NCBI GenBank assembly: GCA_000310025.1
Contig: FN647863.1
Location: 107,977-171,976, forward strand
Direction of reading: 5' to 3'
DNA from: Ectocarpus siliculosus
Taxonomy: Eukaryota > Sar > Phaeophyceae > Ectocarpales > Ectocarpaceae
DNA: 64,000 nucleotides
The position numbers were made by a program, and so were the translations under genes. Of this stretch, positions 46,501 through 57,900 are shown piece after piece; the first letter of the stretch is position 1; each line of letters starts with the position of its first letter. A model generated the notes under the pieces. It saw only the letters and a list, made by a program, of their open reading frames with translations. It searched no databases and was not told where the DNA came from.

Positions 46501-49500
46501 CCTACCGGCAACCCATCTGCGGACCATGAGAGCCATGGGCACGCACCACAGGCTTCCTTGTTGTTGTCCATGTCACAGCGTGCGTCGCCCATACGGACAG
46601 TGTCACAGCTGTCGTCGATATCGACAGTGATGTCGTCATCGTTGACGCAGGCCGCGTTGGGGTCGATGCAGGCGAACACGCCGCCGCAGCCGACGTTCAA
46701 GTAATAATCATCCGGGGACCAGTCGTCGTCCCAGTCGTCGTCCGCAGGCGAAGCCTGACGGGTGTGTATCAAAAGCAAGGAATCGACGACAAGTGCTTCT
46801 GCGGAGAAAGAGGTATCTGACCATTGGGACAGAAAATAGACAACAAAGACAAACGAGCGTTTGCACGTACATACCGCAGAAAATATTCCACCCGAAAGGC
46901 TTTGGGATACATACGGTTTCCAAGCGCTTCGCACCTCACGAGAATAGTCGCGGAAACGGGACCCGATGCCCTTTCAGACTCCGGAGACATTGTCGCGGCA
47001 AGAGACTAAGTCAAAGGGATCTACCAGATAACACAAAAAACAGATACCTTTAGGGGTATGCCTAGTTGAAAGGTTGCTCACCACGCATGTGCACTCGCAG
47101 CAGTCGCCGCCGTCGTAGTCTGGGGAATCAGGGTGGGACGGGCCGAAAAGGGGACATGAGTGGGATACAGGACAAGGGCCACACGAAAACAATTAAAGGC
47201 GGACCCCACCCGATGACGTCCACGACCTCGATCTCTTAAAACGCCAGTGTGTGCACGGGCAGCCGCTTCGGCTTCCGCACAAATGGTCCATAGCCTATCA
47301 CAAACTCACCGCACAGTTCGTTGTTGTTTTCCTCGCTACACCATCCATCGCCCACACCTGCCACGTACCTGGGTCAGTGATGTAAAGCGCGTTATACGTT
47401 AAGGCAGCAAAAAATGGTGAGGATTATTCCAGTACCTCATTGCATCATCTGGAGATGAGCATGACAACGAGTCGGTGTCGCCAGCGGTTTGGCCGGAGTC
47501 CAAGCAGCTAATGCGAACAAAACGCTTGACACGCTGCACAATGGGCGATTCTGGGAAATCATGCCGGGCGGGATACCATCTGAACATCAATATGTCATGA
47601 TAGAGAACATCGGTTTTAGGGGCTGAACGGCGCCGAAGAACACACACAACGCACACATGTGGGAGACTCCGAAACATGTGCAACAACGCGCTGTCACCGC
47701 ACGTACATGCATGCCACGCCGAATATCACGTCGGCAAGGAAATGCCATTCCCGAAGAAAAAGTACGCGTTTGTACTGATTGTCCAAGGTGGGGCACCAGC
47801 GACTAGATGTGGCGGAGCAGCAGGCTTAGTGGATGCACCGCACCCTTGGTTGTGGTGCGCAATGGACCGTCTACTTGCCGTACTACATGAAACCGCTTCT
47901 CGACGGCACCAAGAAGGACACGTGCACAAACTCAATCGAGGAAGTCGCAGCTTTTACACACATACCCGCAGTTCTCCACCATCACGGCGGTGATATCATC
48001 GTCGTCAACACACGGTGCTGCCGGGTCGATGCAGGCAAACAAGAAACTTTGGTTGGAGCAAGTCGTGTCGTCGTCGTCGTCCCATGGGCTCTGGCACATG
48101 CGTGAGCAGATCAGACCAAAACCAGTACGTGCTCAGGAATGAGGAAGGCGGGGAGGACGGGAGGTCAGGGATCAAGGAAGCACGTGACAAGCCAGGCAGG
48201 ACTCGCCTTGGCTGGAGAAACTTGCGTTTTGGAGTACTAGAGAGGACAGTAGGGGGGGGGGGGGGGCGTGTACTCATAGTCGTGCATGCCGTAGTCGTTA
48301 GACCATTGACCTCGCATCCCTACGAAGCCGGGACGGAGCACGCCGGGTTCTCACCGGACCAGACTCTCACATCACCAAGCGCGAAGCGCCGTGAGGTATT
48401 CGGCGAGTCGCATGAAGGGTGAGCTGCATCCTGCTAACGGTGTTCGGCATCTTGTGCTTACTTCCTTGCGTACGGATGACAGCTGCGTATGACTTAATTT
48501 ATTTTCTGGTGCTTTCACTTCCAGAGACAGTTGTAAGCACTGTGTAGCTGCCTCGAGGATGCTTGACAATTTTAACACAACGTGGTGCGACCATCCCCCT
48601 TGCGCGGAGCGAGGCTTCTCCACCCCGCACAACATGATCTACTCGACCACCATTATGGTTACCGCCAAAAAAAAAGCAGAGGAAAAAAAACAAAACGGTA
48701 ACCTGGTTGCGGAGTTCACGAAGTAATTGGCTTGTTTTACAACGTCGTTGCCAAGCGACGAAAACCCAACCCCGATGGCAAACACTGGGAGGGGCGGTAG
48801 GGGGGGGGGGGGGGTCCCATCTTTCGCATGCCCTAAATATTAAGACCATGGACCACGCGTCCGCGCGAGGACGGAGTATGGCACACAAGGCGGTAGTGAG
48901 GTCAGTAGGAAACCAAGGATGTCAGTTACCCTTTACCAGTACCTTTATCTGTAAAGGGTTGGCAGGTCAAAAATAGAGGTAATTCTCGACATTCTCGGCG
49001 CCCCCCCACCCCCATTTACGCCCCCCCCTCAGTCCCTGCCTTGCGGGGGAAGCAGCTGCTGCAGCTTTTCACACTCCACACTGAGTATCTCTCGAGGTCG
49101 GAGCTTAGGGGATCTGCAGCAGGCCACCGACATTCAGGCACCGCAAAATCAACGGATTATTGGGGCTCGCTTTCGAGCACTCCTGTTTTTTTTTGCAGTC
49201 AGTTCTTCGGGGAAGAGATGCGGAGCCTACGCATGCACGGTAACACACGTGATACACATTTCAATAAGCCGCCTTCATCTTGCCTTTGTTATTGTTTTCT
49301 TCTCTATTGCTGATAATAAATGATGTGGAGCTGTAGACGAGGGGTGAGCCACTCGACCGAACATGCCTACACACATCTTTGCAAGAACTTTGTTCAACAA
49401 CACCGAGTACTTTTTCGTTCACTGCTGGTTTCTGTTTTTTCAGACCATACTCTCTCTCTCGAATACTGAGAAAGTGCCACACGCAATCAATTTGTTGACG

Positions 49501-51979
49501 GGTCACAGCACCAAAGCAACGCTACTGCTGTTTGGGGTGGTGTCCCAGCGCTCCGATGAGCACACAGCACAAATGAACGAAACGAAACGACTGGAAACCC
49601 CGGGAACGGGTTTTCCATCCCCGCTTCTTGCGGTGATTTACCGGCCGGTAAAGCCGATTACTGGTTTACGGTATGCTGCCGGTCGGTAAAGGGGTCTGAC
49701 CAGAAACTGACGCCAGAAAGCACAGAGCACGTGCAAATGCAATAATAGATCAAATCTTCGTCTCGTTCATTGGATACTAGACTGCCGTATTTCTTTCTGC
49801 AGACCTACTGCTGCTACTGAACGTGAGAAACCGTGCCTATTATTTGCTTCACCACACATGTGAGACGGCAGAATTGCAAAAGTCTCTCACGTACAATGGG
49901 CTTTTCAAAATTGGGACGAGAGGATTCGGAGCAGAGAAGTGGAGATAGCTTCCATGGCGACAGGGCCCAAAGCATACACTGTTTAGAACTTCCACTTGCT
50001 TTTCGATTTGCTCACCTCACACGTGCACTCACAACAGTCGCCGCCGTCGTAGCCTGAGGTAGGGAGGCACGGAAAAGATAAAGCAGGGATGTGGGAAATG
50101 TGAGATGCATACTTGTACTCGAAGTACATCGGAAATGACTCGTATGCATCGATATACGGCTTCCTCCGGTTCAAGACCCTCGAGTCGTTGGAGTGCGGAA
50201 ATTCTCACAGGTGCCAGACGTGCAGTTGACGGCGGCAACAACCGGAAACGAAATATCCGCTGACGAGATATCCAACATGCCGTGAACACAGAAAGCGAAT
50301 AGGATGGGTTATGCCACCGTTCACAGGTAAGGGAGGTGGGGGGAGGGAGGGCGCACGCGCGCGAGGGGGTGCTAGAGCATGGCGAGAGGACCAGTGAGTA
50401 AGGGAGAGAGAGATAGAGCGAGAGAGACGTAAGAAAAGCAGCGAATACCACTGCCCTAAACTCTATCACGCGGTTGTCTGACACGGGTGTGCGTAGGCCG
50501 AGGCATACTTAAAATGTTGACGCTCAAAAACACCTTCACGGCCAGCGGTCTGTATGGAGTAAGAGTCCAACACTTACCGCATATCTCGTTGTTGTAGTCC
50601 TGGTCACAATAGCCGTCACCCAACTGGTGCAAAGCGCAGTTCTCCAGCATGTCGACGGTGATGTCGTCGTCCTCAACACAGGGGGCATCCGGGTCAATGC
50701 AGGCGAACTCGGAACCGTCGGAGGAGCAGCGCCAGTTGTTGTCGTCGTCGCTTGGGTTCTGGTTTTGGAGACGCGCGGCAAAGAGAAGACAGCTTACATG
50801 CCGACGGCCATGGTAGGGATCTCGAAACAAAAAGCAATCGTGGGAGTGAGAGATGGAAGAGAGGAGAATCACGACATCCGCCTAGGCACCGTCCGTGTGC
50901 ATGTGTACCAAGAAAGGAAGAGGCGTCAATGAAAAAGGGTGAGAGAGAAGGTGAATATTCGGCCTCAGAGATGGGAGGGTAGACGCACATCGAGAAAAAT
51001 ATTCTAAATACCCCATAATGCCCACAGGTATTTTAAGCGATTTTTATGCTAAGGATGTGCACACGGGCGACTATAGGCACTCTGGAGACGAAGAGAACTA
51101 ACTAGTCGATGTTGGATTCACACCGGCGGTAGAGGTATGGCGAGGAACGGCGATGGGAGCGAAATCTACCGAATATTGAGGAGAAACTTGTTGAAGAGAA
51201 CACATCCACGATTCACAATTTCTCACCACGCATGTGCACTCACAGCAGTCACCGCCGTCGTAGCCTGATAGAAACGGACCAAAAACGACAAACAATGGGA
51301 GAAAGAGCAAGACGAACAAATACCCTGACCGTGCGGTTGGGATGGGGGCAAGCAAATTTAAAATCCAACAAAAGTCGAGCAGCCAATGATGCAAGAGCAA
51401 GGGAGTGTTACTTTCCAACCGATCATCTCTGGGGTTGATCCACACGCACCCATCGGCTGCTCCATGAACGGGGGTAAACCGAAAAGGCCAGGAATACGAC
51501 AGAAAAAACAAGACGGAACCGGCGAGGGGGGTTGCCGAATGCAACGAATTCGCAGCAAGAACCAACTTTTCGCCATGCTACCTCCAACCTCATTTGAACC
51601 CATTCTCCCTCATAAGAGAGAGAGGACCTCGATTGTGAGAAATGCGGTCGGAGGAGAAACCAGTTTCTACAACATCACCGCCGTGGCAACCTGGTGTGTG
51701 TGTGGATGCCAACAGTGAGGCGAAATACCGTAAAAAGGAGACCAAGAACAGCAGTTTTGTCATGGCGTAAGAATAACGCTGACCCTAACCCAAGAATAGC
51801 AAGTCCAACGGCCAGGAGGTACACATACCGCATTCTGCGTTGTTGTTTCGCAGATCGCAGTTCCCGTCTCCAATGCCATCCTCCCGGCAGCCGTCGCTAG
51901 AGTAGGAGTAGGCCGCGACACTCGACAGGATTACCGCAGCACCGAGGACGCCCAGCAGACGAGTGGAATGTTTTATCAT
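39254..51979 (-). CDS. Secreted LNR-repeat protein with discoidin-like domain (gene A), 16 exons
   Basis: Exons: 51979-51829, 51264-51227, 50758-50578, 50053-50016, 48090-47966, 47368-47310, 47119-47082, 46754-46547, 46218-46181, 45329-45149, 44440-44403, 43911-43746, 43073-43036, 42309-42144, 40244-39730, 39400-39254. All junctions are GT-AG and phases agree, giving 709 codons. Exon 1 has a signal peptide (LLGVLGAAVILSSVAA). Seven LNR (Lin-12/Notch)-like modules follow; most start FACIDPDAPCV.DDDITVD, then ENC...GDG.C....NNE.CG and YDGGDCCECTC, with Cys and acidic residues suited to calcium binding. Exons 15-16 add a discoidin (F5/8 type C)-like domain (SRWSC, FTFAEPQHIVDIQVAF, EWISLIE), often carbohydrate-binding. 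The last exon was not resolved; it should lie at 38600-39250. Probably extracellular; ligand unknown. It is the intact partner of gene B at 58662-63536. Confidence 0.8.
48249..48365 (+). repeat. Dispersed poly-G-led repeat, copy 2 (SINE-like)
   Basis: G tract, GTACTCAT, GCATGCCGTAGTCGTTAG, ACCATTGACCTCG, GGGACGGAGCACGC and GGTTCTCACCGG in the same order as copy 1. It lies in the intron between exons 4 and 5 of gene A. Confidence 0.55.
48796..48890 (+). repeat. Dispersed poly-G-led repeat, copy 3 (SINE-like)
   Basis: G tract, CCCATCTTTCGCATGCC, ACCATGGACCACGCGTCC and GCGAGGACGGAGTA. Same intron as copy 2, about 540 bp away. Confidence 0.55.
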
Positions 51980-52549
51980 GGCTAAGTTCGCCGCGATTTC
52001 GCCAGGAAGTGTGGCCTGGTTGAGGAAAGCGGCAACAGCATCGCAGAGCGAACCGAACCACGTTCTTAAAGCAGTAACCTGGCAACCTTCTGAGTTTCGC
52101 GACCTGAGGCCGAGTCCTACGTCGTTTTTCTTTCCGGATTGGATTTTGGGGGGGGTGGGGGGTCCTCTTCTGAGCCAAAAACATTATTTGGGCATCTTAC
52201 AGATAGGAAAATGGCAAATTTCAACAGCCCAAATATTTCCTGGGATTTCGGCCAGCCTGTTAGAAAATTGGCCCATTTTCCAACAGCGATCGGGTTGGAA
52301 TATCGTTGTTATAAATGGGGGGGGTCACCCCCTGGTCACACCCCGATCGTGCCAGAACGAGGAACTACACCGTCTGCTGGCCAAACAGAGGCCAGTATCA
52401 TGCGTTCATGCACAAACCCTCAGCAGGTATCGAAAATTCAGGGCGTTTTGCGTCGTGTTGGCCGCACGCGAGCCGAAAACGGCTACCCTGCCACATTGCT
52501 CTGATGACGTTCTTGCCTTTCGGCCGAAACGAGCCGTTATTGTGCCTGC

Positions 52550-53160
52550 TGCATGTGTGACCAGTCAAAAACACACGCCAGGGAGAGGCCTTACGCCGTC
52601 GACATCCACACACTGCTGCCAATGGCGTGCGATCATACACACACGCTCTGCTTGCGTCCCAGAAACAGAGCGTATTGTCCAGTTTTGATTGCACACGGCC
52701 TGTAAACGTGAACCAAGTGTGCTGCGGTGTTGACTTTTTGGACATTTTTCTTGTTCCACCGCGTGTTGGCTCAGTGTGTCACCCGCTATCAGTCAAAACC
52801 GGATGCCAGAGGGAGGCTTTCGGCCGATGACATCCACAAACTGCAGCCAATGGCGTGTGATCATACACACACGCTCTGCTTGCGTCCCAGAAACAGAGGG
52901 TAATGTCCAGTTTTGATTGCACACGGCCTGTACACGTGAACGGAGGTGTGTTGCGCGGTATTGACTTTTTGGACGTTACCTTTATTTTTTCTGGTTGCTC
53001 CGAGGGTGATCAGTCCACAACGCATGCCAGAGAGAGGCCTTTGGCCGACGACATCCACAAACTGCAGCCACTGGCGTGCGATTGTACACATGCCCTCTGC
53101 AGGCGACCCAAAAACAGGGCGCTCGGTGTCTTGTTGGTCGCTCACGAGCCAAAACCTTGA
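52550..53160 (+). repeat. Tandem repeat, ~220-230-bp units, about 2.7 copies
   Basis: Blocks CGACATCCACA(A/C)ACTGC, AATGGCGTG(C/T)GATCATACACACACGC, GTCCCAGAAACAGAG and TTGACTTTTTGGAC recur at about 52600, 52830 and 53050. A more diverged relative may start near 52345. The array begins about 570 bp upstream of the start codon of gene A, so it lies in or near its promoter region. Confidence 0.8.
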
Positions 53161-53456
53161 ACTGAAGCATGTTGTGACCAACAAAACAGACTTGAATCGG
53201 CCCTTTTTCACTAAGAAAAAAATATGCCTCGAGGCAACCGTAATAAGGTCGTTTGGATCTGGATACTTTTTCCCTTGCAGACTAGCCCCCCTCGACCGAG
53301 AACAAAAAACAATCTCCGAAATAATCACGACGTAAGACTCGGCCTGAGTTCGAACCTCAGGAAAGTTGTTCGAAACTGGGATTGTTGATGTTGTTGTCAT
53401 GGCACGAAAAACGTTCCGATCTGCACAGACCTCAACATTCGTGCTGGCCCAATTGG

Positions 53457-54071
53457 TCTGCCACACTACGGGCAGTTTAGCTAAACCGCCCACGGCGCAC
53501 CCATGGGCAGCCCATGAACTGCGCACGAGATGCCCACGAACTGCCCACCATGGGCTGCCTTTGGGCTTGCCGGCGGCCTATGGGCACCGCTGTGCCCATG
53601 GACCACTCGTGGGCGCCAAATTACCGGTGTGCCGCCCGTGGGCTGTCTATGGGCAGCCCATGGGCTGGCTGTCCCCCCCATGGACAGCCCATGAACTGCC
53701 CACGAGATGCCCACCGAGGGCGCTTCAACCTAGAACTTCGCCACAGGCACATCAACATAGAACTTCGTCCGGCACACCAACCTAGAACTTGGCAACCCAG
53801 CGCCAACCTAACACATATCGAGTGGACTTGAGTTTAGGGTTAATGTTGGCGGTAGGTGTTCAGGAGTACCCTGGTGCCGCTAGAAGGGTACACTCATTGA
53901 CGGTCCATGGGCTGCCCAATAAGGTAGCCCATGAGCTGCCCACGAAGGCCCACCATGGGCACCACTGTGCCTGTGGGCCGCCTGTTGGCTCGTGGGCTAT
54001 TGTGGGAAGCCCATGGGTTTCCCAAGGGTGCCCCATGGGCGGTGTAACACAACCGCCGAAAGTGTGAGAGA
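53457..54071. mobile_element. CCCATGGG-rich TIR element, copy B
   Basis: Left end TCTGCCACAC, right end GTGTGAGAGA, with a CAGTTT...AAACCGCCCA block next to the left end. Its conserved core at about 53727-53855 has CCTAGAACTTCGCCAC and TTTAGGGTTAATG. CCCATGGG-type palindromes fill both arms. It ends 19 bp before copy C begins. Confidence 0.65.
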
Positions 54072-54090
54072 ACCGGTCCAACTGACACAA

Positions 54091-54638
54091 TCTCCCACAC
54101 TATTGGCAATTTTGCAAAACCGCCCATGGGGCACCCATGGGCACTTTATGGGCCGCTCATGCGCACTTTATTGGCAGCCCATGAACTTGCCCACGAAGTG
54201 CCTACCGTGGGCACTTCAACCTAGAACTTCGCCACCGGCACATCAGCATAGAACTTGGCCACCCAGGGCCAACCTAGCAAGTATCGTGTGGGCTTGAGGT
54301 TACGGTTAGCGGTAGGGTTAGGAACCGTAAGTAGACTACAATATAGTGCCTCTTCCAAAACAGATGATCTTTTGTCTTGTGAGTACAATAGTTCAGGTTG
54401 AAGGGCACTCATTGACGGTCCATGGGTTGTAGCCCGTGAACTGCCCAAGAAATGCCCACCATGGGCCGCCCATGGACTTGCCGGCGGCCCATGGGCACCG
54501 CTGTGCTCGTGGTTTACGGCGGTTAGCACCAAAGTACCGCGGCCCGTGGGCTGTCTACGGGCAGCCCATGGGCTGCCCAGATATGGGTTCCCCAATCGGC
54601 GGGTTAGCAAACTGGCAAACTGTGGAAAGTGTGGGAGA
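54091..54638. mobile_element. CCCATGGG-rich TIR element, copy C
   Basis: Left end TCTCCCACACT and right end AGTGTGGGAGA are a perfect 11-bp terminal inverted repeat. The core at about 54213-54325 has CCTAGAACTTCGCCACCGG, GGTTACGGTTAG and GGTAGGGTTAGG. The second arm again holds GCCCATGGGC palindromes. It is the best-preserved copy at the ends. Confidence 0.75.
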
Positions 54639-57600
54639 CTCAACACCAATCAATGCCTTCCGTGGTCGCAGGCGGGCGAACTGTCCCACCAGCCGATCTC
54701 CCGCACGGTGTGGCCACCAGCCATCACGAATTTTGGGGGTTGACTTATTTGAGCAGAGAAAACCGTCCTCGACACGCATTAGGTAGGTATTCGACTACAC
54801 TCCCTGGGCCCAATTTTCAAGCCGTCTCGGGTGTTGTTGGAACCGTTTTGTTTGCCCGACACAAGAAAACATGTCACATAATTGTGGCAAGTACCCTGAA
54901 TGGACGGGATCTCCGTACTACTGTACGTCACCCAGTTCTCTTTCATGTCTTCTTGGTACCTACTCTAGTCTAGGCAAGAAAGCTTTTGGGGTACCCGGCA
55001 TTCGAATATTTTTGGCCCCCACCATTCCGTGGGTGCCGGAGTTGAACTTGCACAAAGGCAGCTACTTCTTCGTGGACACTCACGTGAAGAGAGGGAGGAT
55101 TGTTGTCGAGAGATGTTGGGGGAGATCGCATATTATCCTATCCGAACATCAAATTGACGGAAGGTCATTCTTCATCACTTGAATTTAGCGCTAACAGCGT
55201 GTCTGCCGGGTAGCTTTTTGATGCCATTGTCAGACACCAGGGTTCCTCTCCCTGAACCCCCCCCCTACCCACCCTCTTTCGACGCTTGCCTTCGATTTGT
55301 GATGCGAGAAGAGTGTGCTGTGCAATACAAGCATTCTCTTCGCTTTCGAAGTGCACACACGACTATTACTGTAACAACTGCAGACAATACCACTATGTAG
55401 AGCACACTCATGCATACAGAGTAAACACACAGGAGGTGCCCTAGACTATATTTTTAGTCTTGAGTGCTGGCTGGCATACCGATTCCTTTCCTACATGTAC
55501 ACTACAGGCTTGAACACACACCCAAAAGAAGTCTACAACAGAAGTTTGTACGTAGTGTCGTGTCCATATCCAGCAGGGTTTTCGAAACAATCACTTCCGG
55601 ACTTAAACATATATGCACATACTCTATGTGCATGTTGTTCGGGGGCTGCAACTGTATGTCTCCAACGGGTCTCGCCGTGTGATTTAGCACCCAGCGCGAG
55701 ATACTCTGTGTTGTAGTGCTGCGGACTTCCTGGCCTTCAAATTACATGTCGACTTGCTGTAATGTAGCGATATTTTCAGAATGTGGAGCATTCCAACACT
55801 GTAACTTCTCTGGTAAGTGGGCTGGTGGGGTGCTCTGGCATCCTACCTTCCAGCCCCGTTCAAACATGTATCGCTCTGATCGCTGCCGTACAGACAGAGC
55901 GGCGTCAGCGGTTCTGCAAGATTCCGTAGATGTATGTACCCGAAGTCTACAACATGCTTCCATAGACTTGGATACAGCCGTGTCAGTCTAGTAGCCTAGT
56001 AAAATAAACTACAGTTTGTAGATTATACCGACTGTGGTGCCCAATATCACCATGATTTAATGAACCACTACGATAGGCTTCACATTTAATCCCACCAGCA
56101 CTGACTAATCCACATGTACTGGGTGGCGGTGCTGCACTATGGTGTAGCCTGTGTCGTGGCGGCCGGAGGGAGCTTGTGCGGAGCGAGGGAGCGGCAAGAA
56201 AAACAGAGACAACAACTGAGGAGAATTGGGAGAACGTGCGAGGTTATGATATGGGCTACACACAACTGTAGCATCTACACTCGATAGACTGAAGCGCCAA
56301 CCTGGAGGAAGAAGAAAGAGTCTTGATCCTGTTCTTTTCCTTTGCCGGCTGCGTCGGTTGTTGGTTGTACTACTGCTGCAGCGGCGGCGGAGAGGGTTCT
56401 GAGAGGGAACGTATGAAAACATCAATCAGCCCCGTGGTGGGTGAAATCGATCACATCATCGGTGATAATACCCCGAGAGCAGAAAGAGATGAAACTTGGT
56501 ATTCATAATCCACCAGAGACGATCTGGGGACCATTAATCCACCTGCTGGCCACCAGTCGGCGGCATGAGTAGTTACAGGTCTTCTTTTTTATATTTTCCT
56601 AATAACTCTGTCAGAAGAGTTTGTTCCGAACTGACGGAACAACAATAAGAACGTTGTGCTTGGAAGCTTGGAACTCTCCGTGGCTCCGCCGGCTCCGCAG
56701 TGACCCGAAAATGTTCATCTCTGCGGTGGTACAACTTGTTTGTACGTACCGCATGTGGGGCCTTTTATTAAGGTCAAGCTTTCATGCACCCCCCCCATCG
56801 ATTCACTTGCGAGTAGAGAGGGAAATTGCGCTGCTGTATATTCCGCTGTTTCTTTTGTGAGATCCGACGATCATACAGGCAGAGGGTGGCCTCTCTCTAC
56901 AAAGAAAGATACATACCATACACACACACACACGGATGGCTTTCACCGTACCAGTCCATACACAGCTTGCAGGCGAGAGTGCGACATAAAGCAATTCCCG
57001 TAGAAGACCTGTGCGTTTTGCGTTCTGGGGGGCGCCGGTAAATTCAGGAAGAGGGTTGTGGTCGTCAGCTCCCATGTAGTAAATGAAAACCGGGAGGACG
57101 TATGTGTTATTTGCGGTGTGCGGTGTTACGGTTACAGAGTTGCACACCTTGGAATTTGGAATAATCCGGTGGCCAGAGTTCTGTGCATCGGCAGGGTCAC
57201 TATAATTGTGTAGAGCTTGGCAGCATACTCACGCTCACTTACTTCCTGTCAAGCATTCCTGTGCTCTTTGAATGTACAACCAACCGTACCCGCGACCGGA
57301 GACTACTCTCAACAACACGCTTCTAAGCCCACTCTGTCGTCATGTCGGAATGTACAACAAGCTGGGCCAGCCAAGAGGCTCACTTTCGTTTTTTCGCGTC
57401 TCCCGCTGCCAATGCCACGTGTTTAGGCTTGAAATTTTGTGGCTACACTTAGAAGACAATAGAGGATGCGCCGGTCCCAGAATTTTTCGAATCTGAGTTG
57501 ATTTCGGTATTGAATGCTCCATTGGCGGTGTAGTAGAATTGTCGATTCTGTGTACCCCCTGAAGTTGGACCCCCCACTTCATCTCAGACCCTCGCTGATC

Positions 57601-57900
57601 GTCTCTCAGCGATAACAAGCAACTTTCCTGTCTCAACGTGGTCGTGGACAAGCGTGTCAACAACATAACCTTCATCTATCTTTAGGAGCAAGCTACCGCC
57701 CACGGCTTCACCTCCTTTAAACATCCACTCGGTGCTCAAAACCCTCTCCCCGCCTCATTCACGATGGACCAAATAGTGAAAAGTTCGTACATTATGATGG
57801 GTGATTTCCTGCGAAAAATATAAATTGAAGAGAATATCGCTGACCGGTGTAAAGCGTTCCGCGCTCATTCTCTACTAAAATACGACGCGCTGCTTGTCAC
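54639..57900. other. Spacer between the two LNR genes; nothing recognised
   Basis: Only short open frames without domains. There is a CA repeat near 56921-56934 and pyrimidine-rich runs. No RNA gene or transposon was identified. Confidence 0.45.
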
